In this document: positions 54,336 to 64,000 of the stretch, piece by piece
Layout of the letters: each line of letters starts with the position of its first letter
How positions within the stretch are numbered: position 1 is the first letter of the stretch
DNA from: Lota lota
Taxonomy: Eukaryota; Chordata; Actinopteri; Gadiformes; Lotidae
Assembly: GCA_026745465.1 (NCBI GenBank)
Contig: JACYXH010000175.1
Span: forward strand, 2,099,501 to 2,163,500
Direction of reading: 5' to 3'
Length of the DNA stretch: 64,000 bases
Position numbers and translations under genes: made by a program
The notes under the pieces: model-generated
What the model saw: the letters and a program-made list of their open reading frames with translations, nothing else
What the model was told of the DNA's origin: nothing
The model's database searches: none

Positions 54336-55948
54336 CAGGTTTTCTTTTTTTTGAAGAAATTCTGTGTGAGCCCTAAATTATTAATTTATGTTTTTTTTCT
54401 TTTGTATGGCTAAAGGGGAGAGAAAACATAGTTAGACTTAATTACAAGCATTTGATCTGATTAAGAACAAAGCCAATAAAATATTATTTGAGAAAGTAAT
54501 TATAGCTCGCCCTCCATCTTAGTTTTCCTTTATAAATCAAACTTTCAAGATTTCAAATGTGCATTTCTGATGAGGTGACACAGGTTAAAGTAATTGAAAT
54601 GACATCATACAACCAGATGGCTCCTTCTCAGTAGGCTTATTGGGATGTTGTGCTCCAAAATGGTGGACCTAATGATATTGAGCTGAGCGTATCTTCTGTC
54701 TAAGCAGAGATTAATTCACAGGACTTCTAGTAGCGATTTATAGCCCCCGACAGGGTTAAGAATTAGGAAGGACTAGGGGTTTATCATCAATCATATTTAA
54801 TATAATAAAAATACTATTTAATAAAGGGACCTTGAAATTGGACGCTGATGTTAGTAAAATCCCTGTTGTTATACTGTATTTGAACATGCTCCCAAGCCTC
54901 AATTCTATATACGTAACTAGTATAATAATTCATCAATAAATATAATCACAATGTATTGTGGAAACATCTTGTACATTGTCACAATGTTCAACATATAAAG
55001 TACTTGATGACCTGATCACATGCTGTCTCGCGATCAATCTAAATGCTCCGACATGTTACATTTCGTCACATTGCATCGAAAACAATGTATCAAAGCAAAA
55101 TCAAAAATGGAGCAACTCCAGTCATCCCCGGTATCTCTACTCACCGCCTCCTCTTCCTCACGCATGGCGGGCATGGTGCTGATGGACAGGTTGACGGCGG
55201 TGATGGTGACGAAGAGCACGGACAGGCAGGCGAAGATCTTCCCCGGCAGACCCGAGTGGGGCCTCTCCACCATGTCCCGTAGCTTCCCCATGCAGTGGCC
55301 CAGCCGGGAGTCCTCCTCCTCTCTGTCGCTGGACGCCCCTCGGCCGCCGCTCTCCGTCTCCAGCATGTCCTCCATCAGGTCCTCGTCCTCGGCCCTCTCC
55401 AGCTCCTCGCACTCCTCCACGCGCTGCAGGAGGCGTCGACGACAGCACCACTCCATGCTCTCCTCGGGGAGCCCCCAGTAGAGGAGCTCCTCCTGGAAGG
55501 AGAGCGCGCACATCTCCCGCAGAGAGCGCAGCTTGCCGGCGCGCAGGAAGGTGAGGATGGTGCGGAAGGCGCACGGGCTGCGGTCGAAGAAGAACTCGTT
55601 GCGGGCCACGTCGTAGTCGTCGCACACGCGCATGATCTCGTCAAAGCTGCGGCACAGGTGCAGCCGGCCCAGGCGGGACAGCGGGAAGTCCTCCAGGGTG
55701 CTCCAGGGCAGCTGATAGCGCAGGCCGCCCACGTTGACGACGGCGTAGGGCTGGCGGCGGGCGGTGGCGACGGACGGCGGGGCGGCGTCCCCCCAGCCGG
55801 CCGGCTCCGGGGCCAGCTGCGCGCGCTTGTAGAAGGCCCCCTTGAGGGCCTCCTTCTCCTGCGGCGGCGGGAGGTTGAGTGAGGTGTCGGAGTCACAGCT
55901 CAGGGCGCTGTAGTCGTAGTCGGAGCCGTCGCCCGCCAAAAGGGTCAT
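53097..55948 (-). CDS. kcng1: Kv6.1 silent potassium channel subunit (2 coding exons)
   Basis: This is a voltage-gated K+ channel alpha subunit that does not form channels alone; KCNG subunits join Kv2.1 and shift its gating. Coding exons are 55948-55145 (804 nt) and 53834-53097 (738 nt), joined GT-AG in phase 0, giving 513 residues, the length I recall for human KCNG1. The start MTLLAGDGSDYDYSALSC matches the family N-terminus, so the in-frame Met 54 nt upstream was not used. Exon 1 encodes the T1 tetramerisation domain (about 60-165) and S1. Exon 2 encodes S2-S6, with S4 arginines in LRVLRALRILYVMRLAR (352-368) and the pore signature TVGYGD at 434-439. In S6 the usual PVP is PVT (AFPVTSIF), typical of silent subunits. 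Confidence 0.96.
53835..55144 (-). other. kcng1: kcng1 intron
   Basis: A 1.3-kb intron with a C homopolymer (54226-54244) and a short CA tract (54308-54332). The rest is AT-rich without further features. Its position just after S1 (REEEEA / GTCSQMC) is where I expect the single coding intron of KCNG genes. Confidence 0.85.
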
Positions 55949-56906
55949 GTTGGCTTCCCTCCTCCTCCTCCTCCTCGTCCTCCCCCTCTCCCGGGACGCC
56001 ACTCACATCCCCGGCGCAGACCTCTGTACCTGCACGGCCTAGCCTGGTGTCGCCTACGGTAGGACCGGAGAGGAGAAACACATCCCAACATCTTATCAAC
56101 ATGGAGCATAATATTATATATAGATCATGCAATTGTAGGTAATATACTAAAATATATACCTTCCAATGAATAATCGTGTCATATTGTTGTGAGGCAAGTT
56201 ATAGCAGATCGAGATTTGCGATTTATTATCGTTTGCACAACATCTGTTTTCCGTACAAGACGAAGGAAGGGAAACAATAGTCATTGTTATGGATTCTATG
56301 GCCAGGTCCCTTATGGCTCTTAATGCTTTGCTACTCAGTTTATTTGTTTTAAAGAAAACTATACTATACTACATTTTAACCACTGTTTTGTTCTTTGTAT
56401 ATATTACTATAGTCCTGAAAGGTATTATCAAGCAGAAGCCAACACAAATAATACATACAATATATTTGCTTATGCTATAAAATAGCATAACACTCTTATT
56501 TATCTTATTATTTTGTTGTGAATTATATTTTATGCCACATTTTTATAATATTTGTCACTACATCACTTTCATACATAAACATCATAATCATCAACTATTT
56601 GTATGGCTTGAGATTGTTGATGAATGTCAGTTTCAGTTTTCAGTTCTTGAAATTCAATTATGGAGTGAACCGAATGAATTGAAGGCATGTAAAACACTTT
56701 TTGTGTCTCCCTGTAATACAGTTTCCTTCTAGTTTCCTTCGTGCTGTTTTGTTTCATTAGAATTCATTTTGACAAGCGATCCTTTTCAAAGTATTCACTG
56801 TTTCAAACAACATTTTAATAATACAGCATAATTTATCAAATGTATAAAAATGACTTATTTGCCTTGGTAACACCATAGCAACCAAATACCACCACACACA
56901 AGAAGG

Positions 56907-57019
<113 letters not shown>

Positions 57020-58785
57020 GCAGGGAGTAAGAGATAGAAAGAGAGAGAGAGAGAAATAACAATGTAAGTGCTTCAAGAATGAATCGAACAACAAAGTGTT
57101 GTGTGGGCCACATTGGCCTCTGTCCAAACTAATTAAATCAATTACAGTGATTTAGGGGGTGGAATTAATGTCAACGCATTCTGCATGAATCCCTGTGAAT
57201 TCTGTGTTCGGGAAGGCATTCTTGGCTTCTAAGAAAGGGATTTAAATGCGTCACTGAAGGATTATTAGGCACCTGCACTGTCAATCTCTGTGAGTCCCTG
57301 ATTACAGCCAAGCCTCACTTTCCCACCCATCAAATTAGAGGAAACCAACCCCAAGCTGTTCTGTGTGACAGTCGGCTTGTTTTTTATGTGTTTAGTAGAG
57401 GCAGCCGGGTGTGTATTTTCTTTTCATGTTTGGTCAAAGCACATTGCCTCCATTTTAATGCCACTGGTAAATGGAACTCGTATACGTACATGACAAGTTA
57501 TGGAAGCCATGGGGATTACATTAAGTCAGCTCTAGCTTTTTCATGTATTAAGCCATTATATATCAATTATTTAATCGATACATTAATTATGTATTTCTAA
57601 TAAGTGGGAAACAGTTACTGTCTCACATAGGTCTTTGGGCATGCTTTATTTTATATTAATGTAAGAAATACCATTGTAATCAATCCAATCCATCCAATTT
57701 TCCTTTCCATTCACCTCATCACGCAGAACCTAGATGTGACTTCCAAAACATTGTGCTTGGATCTGCAAACTGAAAAACTGAAAAATAATTTATTACAATC
57801 GATTCTTTCATGGGCCATTCTGAAATGTCTTGCTGCTACAGAAATCCATAAATTCTCTGATGTTTTTCCCTTGCTTGTGGCGAAGGCTATCGATGCGCCT
57901 ACAACACCATGCCAGTGTGGACGAGGAGGGCCTACCAACCGTACCCACCACCACTCTCTTACTCCATTAAAAACACATGGAACCGCTCCAAGCCATCCGT
58001 TTATTCAAACGTCCAAGTCTGCGCTGTTTTTTTTTCGTCCAGCTGACACAGACACTCTGGTTCTCCTGTTTTTTTTTGTTTTTTTTACATTCTCCCTCAC
58101 AGGCAGGAAGGTGGGGTGAGTGGTGGTGGTGGTGGGGTGGAGGGGGGGTATGAGATCCATCGAAACCAAAGGATGGAAGACAGAGCTAGAGACGGCTCCG
58201 TTCGCCGTAGCTTACAAACCCTGGAGCAGCAGACCGTCTTAGTCTCTCTCTCTTTCTCTCTCTGTCTCCCCCCCCTCTCTCTCTCTCTCTCTCTCTCCCC
58301 CCCCCCCCTCTCTCTCTCTCTCTCTCTGCGTGAACCTCGGCTCCATCCCAGCATGTTCTGCAGATCGCTGCGTGACTCACTGGGCTGTGATTCCAGGGTT
58401 GCTTGACTGCATGGCTAATGCATGTCCCGCGCGGTCCTCCTCGAGAGCCTAAAGCATTCAAAGAGATCCACCACCAACCCCGCCACCGCTAGCATCACTC
58501 ACCGCCACGCCGCCGCCGCTGTCTGGTCTGAGAGACGAACGGCTTCTCTCCAGAGAACGCCAGCAAGGGGGTACTGGTAATGACACAGCGGGAGACAGTG
58601 GCAGGGGTTGATGATTGCGGCTGGAGTATGATGTGACCGTGTTAAACTTCAAGAAGAGTCGAGTGGAATTCAAAGGAGGATGTTTGAAAGTTTGAAAAAG
58701 TTAACAACTTTGAGGCCTCCGTTCTTCAGCCCTGCATGTACACACACACACATACACACGATATAGACAAACACGCAGGCCATAG

Positions 58786-58827
<42 letters not shown>

Positions 58828-59210
58828 TCACACGCACAAACACACATATTGTGTAGAAAAATAATTCCTTTTGATTGTCCTTGTATTTCAGCAGCCGTGG
58901 AGCCTACTGACCCCATAGGAGCAGCTTCATACATCTGAGAAGGGCTTTAGTTTTTACAACCTCTATTGTGCATTTACGATCCAACGGCTCTCTTACAGCT
59001 CCACACGAGAGGAAATGCTAATTAACAAAGCTTGAGCATAGGATACATTATGCAAGTCTTACCCTGAATTAAATATTTGCAATTCAATGAAGATCTACAG
59101 TCTGTAATGTGCAAAAATCATGTGTCACCGATTTTGCGCACATGTTCGAATTTCAACAACCCCAACAGTCTGTTATAAAAAATACAAATATTGTTATCAA
59201 TATTATTAGT

Positions 59211-59349
59211 CACCATCATCATCGTCATCATAATCATCATCTTCTTCATCACCATCATCATCCTCCTCCTCCTCATCATCATAATCATCACCACCATTAT
59301 CATCAAAATCATTATCATCATCACGATTGTCATCATCATCGTCATCATT
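59211..59349. repeat. (ATC)n trinucleotide array
   Basis: An imperfect ATC/ATG-type triplet repeat, interrupted by CCTCCT and ATAATC variants. The triplet phase keeps frames open, but none is a gene. Confidence 0.9.
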
Positions 59350-59467
59350 TCAACCTTATTTTGTTTGCTGATTATTCTTTTCTTACATATTTAAACATAA
59401 AAGTACACCACAATTCTTTGAGGTAGTCCGCCACACTTAAAAAGCAGTCGAAGTTCTGAAGACCATG

Positions 59468-59544
59468 CCTCAGTCTTTCTGAGGCTTAGGGTTAGGTTAT
59501 CTAACCCTAACCCTCATTCTTTATGAGGGTTAGCTAACCCTAAG
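59468..59544. repeat. two adjacent hairpins with telomere-like motifs
   Basis: CCTCAGTCTTTCTGAGG (59468-59484) is a perfect 6-bp-stem hairpin. It is followed by a 60-bp imperfect palindrome whose outer arms are CTTAGGGTTAG and CTAACCCTAAG and whose centre is CCCTCATTCTTTATGAGGG. Confidence 0.8.
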
Positions 59545-60150
59545 ACTTTATGTCCATTCGCTTGACACAAGAATGTCTTCTAACAACTAGCACTAACACT
59601 ATTCCCTAAAGTGGCTCACATCTTCTTCTCTCTAATGGAGGATAAGAGGGTGGTGTTAGAATAAATTGACTTGTAACCACAAGTATCACTGACCCCACAC
59701 TCTCTATTTCTCCCTGGTACTTTTCATCTCCCCCCCCCCCCCCCCCCCCCTCACCCCCACTCAATGGGCAAAGCTTCCTGGCAGCATGTCTTTAGCACGC
59801 AGTAATCTTATCTGATTAAGATGTTTGTTTCCAGCCGTCTGTTAGGAGCAGTTTAAGGCACATGAAGGTTCTCTTCCTGTTGCCTGTGGGGGGTTTAGAT
59901 AAACACAGAGAATCTTCCCCCCTGCTAAATAATGGTTCCCCGACACCCCTCTGTGCTCCATCGTGATGTTTAAACTGGTCATCAGCCACTTGCACTGCCA
60001 GAGGTTGTTAAAACTGACTTATGCCAACAGCGGGTGGTTTGTCATTTTGTATTGTGGTATTCAATATTCCAAAAAGCCAAATGAAAGATTTAGATTGTTT
60101 AGCTTTTAGGACAAAGAGCTAAATTAACACACACACACACAAACAGACAA

Positions 60151-60153
<3 letters not shown>

Positions 60154-60199
<46 letters not shown>
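60154..60199. repeat. (CA)n microsatellite
   Basis: About 23 pure repeats, with impure CA sequence on both sides. Confidence 0.95.
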
Positions 60200-60206
<7 letters not shown>

Positions 60207-60303
60207 GCATACACACACAAACACACTTCTATTTGCATATACAGTTTGCATATTACACTGCAAAAGAAAATAATTATTTTATCTCGCTTACTCTCTCTCT
60301 TGC

Positions 60304-60735
60304 TCATCCATCCGTCCATCCATTTTTAATCCATCCATCACTCAACCATCACTCAACCATCCATCACTCATCCATCCATCATCCATCTTTAATCCATCCA
60401 TCACTCATCCATCCATCATCCATCCATCCATGCATCCATCATCAAGCCATCGTCCATCAATCCATCAACATCCATCCATCATCCGTCCAACCATTAACCA
60501 TCCTTCCATTCATCCATCACCCCTCTCTCTGTCCCTTAAGTCATCCATTCATCATCCACCATCCATCATCCATCAATCATCCATCATCCATCCAATCATC
60601 ATCCATCCATCCAGCCATTCATAATCATCTATCATCCATCCATCCATCATCAATCCATCCATCCACCATCAATCCATCCATTATCCATCAATCCGTCTAA
60701 CATCCATCCATCCATCTATCATCCATCCATCTATC
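60304..60735. repeat. (ATCC)n satellite-like array, 430 bp
   Basis: An imperfect CATC/CATCC tetranucleotide array, interrupted mainly by AATC and single-base changes. Ile-His-Pro-Ser readings across it are artefacts. Confidence 0.95.
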
Positions 60736-61709
60736 TCTATATATAGAGGTGGCATATAATGTTTATCTGCCATCTCTAGGCATGTTTTAGTCATAGTTTG
60801 CTGATCATATTTAAATACCCATCGACTTGAAACCATTCCAATATTTACAAAATTGCCTTTTTCCTCTAAAGGTATTTCTCATAACGAGCAAATGAGGTAG
60901 GTCATTTGTCGGCCAGTTTATTCCCCTTGCTCTGTTTGCCCTTTTACCTTAAGCTCTTTATCCCCAGACAGTGACTGAAACAACACCAACCGACCCCCAC
61001 CAACCATCCGTCCGTGCACCACTGCCCCATATGATATGCCTCCACACTCCTCTAGCCCCACTCTGTGCACAAGAAAAGCGTGACTGACAATATCTCCTCT
61101 AGCACCTTAAGGCTCCCACTGAACAGCCCCTTCCCCACCTTTTGACGCAGCACATGGAAAATGTCTCCTTCTAAGCACCCAACACATGCTGACTTACTGT
61201 GCGTCGGGGAGGAGTGATGCCTGTACCAAGGATTGCAACATTAAAACGAAAGCTTTATAAGATGTGGCAATGCTCTTCAGAACTTCTGGCAGTTTTTTCC
61301 TTGTTTAAATCAACTTTTCTTTATTCATTTTGGCCTATAAATGCCTATAAGTGCTGTCCTACTCATTTTGTTTTGAAGTACTCAGCCAAACTTGATTACA
61401 TAAAGATGACGTAACTTGGTAGTGTTCTGCTTTTGTTCTATAGCCTTCCATTCCACCATCCCTCCATTACAGTCTCTTGCCCCAGCAGAACCAATGAACC
61501 AGATCCGCCCCAGAGGTATGTCAACAATTTATTTTCAGCTGAAACCCATTCATGTCCCTGTGGACTAGAGGGGATTGTGTGTGCTCTCTATCTCTCTCTC
61601 TGGTTCCAGTCAGGTGGGCCGGCTGTCCCTGTCACCCCCCTGGACCCATTGCTGAAAGCATCACTCTCTCACCACCAAACCACACTGAGGCTCCATGTAG
61701 GACAGGGCT

Positions 61710-61717
<8 letters not shown>

Positions 61718-61781
<64 letters not shown>
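61718..61781. repeat. (TG)n microsatellite
   Basis: About 32 repeats, in the region upstream of kcng1. Confidence 0.95.
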
Positions 61782-61782
<1 letters not shown>

Positions 61783-63218
61783 GGGGGCAGAACAGACATC
61801 AGAATCGGTACCAGGGGTTAAAAGTGTGTAGTGAAGAAGCCGCAAGTTATCACTGTTGATTATTTAGAGAAAATCGTGCACATGAAAGTTTGAGTTTATT
61901 GAGGCCCTTCACAGACAGCGTAAACATTGTTTGTTTTGGTTAAGTTGGGCTTAATGCGTTTACAGTGACGTTCTGCTTCCCGGATTTATGATAGCAGCAT
62001 TGGATGTGCATAATAATCTTGTAGTATGTATCTTTTTTTTTTACCAATTCAATACTCAAGTGTGCTTGAAAGAAAACCAGTTGAGATCATTCCAGAAAGA
62101 ACATAAAAAGGAAATGACAGATCAATCACTGTCCAATTCAGATGTCAAAAACTGTGCAAGTTTTGAAACAATCCCAAACTACTATTACTTATTATGTTCA
62201 AAACAAATCCATAAACCAGTTTAATTTACTCCAGCAGTCATGCCATAATATATTGCCTCAGAAACCCTGGTTTTCTGCTCTGGAGTGTTAGTATAAACCT
62301 GTTATCCTCCACCTTCACTAAATGTTAGGATACAATCTTAGCTTCATACAGGGAAACCTTTGTCTTTCTGGCACCACTAAGTTAATGATTACCAGAACAG
62401 CACTGCCACTATAGATGGAGGCCAATTAGTTAATTATGCACAGCATATCAAAATGCTATGGAGGAAGAAGACACACTGATCTATGGCACATAACGTATAA
62501 CTCATATAAGAGGCTTGTAGAGAGGCTTACAGAAAGGCTTGCAGAGAGGCTTGCAGAGATGCTTGCATAGAGACCTGCCTTGCAGAGAGGCTTGCAAAAA
62601 GGCAGGTGATTAGCAGCATGGAATAAAATCCTTGTATGATGTATCCCCATGATTGGATCATAAGAATAATTGTAGATCGATGTATTATGGCCCGCTAATC
62701 CAATCTTGATTGTTACATTCCATCTTATCATTAATTATCTCTGCTCCCCAACTCATGATCATGTGGGGATGTTCAGTACATTAACAACACAGCTAAAACA
62801 ATAAGTCAAGTGAGGAGCCATTTGTTAATGGTGGAAAATGAAACTGTATTGACACTCCATATTTGCTATCATGTTATCATTCCAGCATCTATTTTATATT
62901 ATTAATTTATTAATTGATAAACGACATCAACTCACTTCAAATATACTCACCCATTTTTTTTAAAGCACATGCATGCAAAAAAATATGCAATTGAGGATTA
63001 GCAGATTCATATAACAAAAATTAAGCAATTGGGTGCAAAAACAAGGAAATTGATAGGTAATCTGAAATTCATCTGAACACTTACCAAAATCATATTTAGA
63101 ACATAGGTCACGTACCATGTGAGATACACTGCAGTTCCACGTGTCAGACAATCATAGCGGAATGACAATCACAATCCTGTAGTGATCTGAATGACAAGCG
63201 ATGAAGTGGGCTACTCAC

Positions 63219-63468
63219 TGTGCTCCTTGTGTCCCTGTTGCGGAAGATCTCTGCAGGAAATCGTAGTTAGTTGGAAAAACCGGATGGCTCTGAGATGCGA
63301 ACAAAAGGGGAACACATATGAAGTGTTTCTTCTGCTAACGCTGCCTCAGTCCAGTTTGTAGATGTGTGCGGGGGGGGGGGGGGGGTTATTTGATGATCAC
63401 ATGCGTTCAACAGGCTGCCGTCTCTCCTCCGCCCCTTTCTTTTCCGATCTCTCTCTCTCTCTCCCTCG

Positions 63469-63500
<32 letters not shown>

Positions 63501-63600
63501 GAACTCTCTTGTCGTACCCTCCCCTTCACATCAGCACAGCTCCAAGCTCTGACATCAGAAGTTGCTTTGGGGAGAAATCTATGCAGGAATCCATGGTAAC
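63219..63600 (-). other. weak candidate 5' exon (kcng1?)
   Basis: A donor-like GAGCACA|GTGAGT lies at 63219 on the minus strand. The 380 nt before it are less AT-rich than the surroundings, but are broken by a poly-C run and a (GA)n patch on that strand. Because kcng1 has no obvious promoter near its ATG, this could be an untranslated exon 7 kb upstream. The evidence is only the donor and the composition. Confidence 0.2.
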
Positions 63601-64000
63601 CACAATCTAGCACATGGTAGCTCCCGCCCCCCTCCCTCTTCAGATGGACATAATCATCATTTTGTGTAGTTTTTTACTGTAATAATAATAATGATAATAA
63701 CAATTTAGCTGAACTGTGGTCATAAGTGTCTACATCACTAGAATAGTCCTCAAATCACATAAGAATTATAGCAATACAAACTATCTAATGAAAACACAGA
63801 CAGATGTAAACACAAAGATAACAGGACAGAGAACGACGCTGGAGAATGGCTGCAGGAGGCCAAAGGAATGCTAGGTTTAATTTGTTTGCTGAACAGAACA
63901 AAGGGTTCAGTTAATTAAATACTGAAAGCACATGCCAGTCACTACATGTTGTATAGATGTAATATACAACAAACCTTCATGACTTACTATTGAAGTTTCC

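Noticed and set aside
53160..55896. Open frames antisense to or in other frames of the two kcng1 exons
   Set aside because: The GC-rich exons suppress stops. The Kv6.1 frame has conserved channel motifs; the others have none.
57736..58119. 127-codon plus-strand frame
   Set aside because: No recognisable motif; it ends in T-rich low-complexity sequence and has no splice-site support.
59109..59426. His-rich and Met-rich frames
   Set aside because: They come from an (ATC)n triplet repeat.
60233..60735. Ile-His-Pro-Ser-rich frame
   Set aside because: It is the translation of an (ATCC)n array.

Overview
The window reads as nuclear DNA of a teleost fish. Three vertebrate genes are split by GT-AG introns. 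Introns and spacers carry fish-type tRNA/L2-tailed SINE pieces, MITEs and a pogo/Tigger-like transposon. Dinucleotide microsatellites are unusually dense: about fifteen tracts of roughly 50-205 bp, plus more than a dozen G or C homopolymers. That density recalls gadiform (cod-like) genomes, but the species assignment is inference.

All three recognised genes lie on the minus strand, so each is read from high to low coordinates. (1) mical1, an actin-oxidising flavoprotein monooxygenase with CH, LIM and C-terminal bMERB domains: 22 coding exons between 21357 and 4259 join in frame to 1259 codons. One exon expected in the FAD domain, carrying the DG motif, was not found. (2) src, the tyrosine kinase: 11 coding exons from 37333 to 28200 join in frame to 540 residues, with every coding exon after the first matching my memory of the human exon lengths. 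A probable non-coding first exon lies 13 kb upstream near 50458. (3) kcng1 (Kv6.1), an electrically silent potassium-channel subunit: two coding exons, 55948-55145 and 53834-53097, total 513 residues.

Layout: 1-4000 is mostly repeats plus one weak candidate exon at the extreme left. 4-24.7 kb is mical1. 24.7-28.2 kb is the mical1-src boundary, bracketed by a near-perfect 140-bp inverted repeat. 28.2-37.3 kb is the src coding part. 37.3-50.5 kb is probable src intron 1. 50.5-51.1 kb is the probable src promoter area with a 39-bp minisatellite and a CRE. 51-53 kb is the kcng1 3' region, 53-56 kb is kcng1, and 56-64 kb is repeat-rich spacer or 5' sequence with no recognisable coding exon.

The genes do not form a pathway operon. 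MICAL1 controls F-actin, SRC controls adhesion signalling, and KCNG1 modulates Kv2 channels. The unexpected structure here is not a new gene system. It is the way simple repeats sit in processing signals: a splice donor inside a (GT)n tract, an acceptor whose pyrimidine tract is (CT)n, a (TG)n tract just upstream of another acceptor, a (GT)73 tract right after the src stop, and a stop codon inside a minisatellite. Several perfect hairpins and the 140-bp inverted repeat add to this. No computed search was possible; every family call is by reading.
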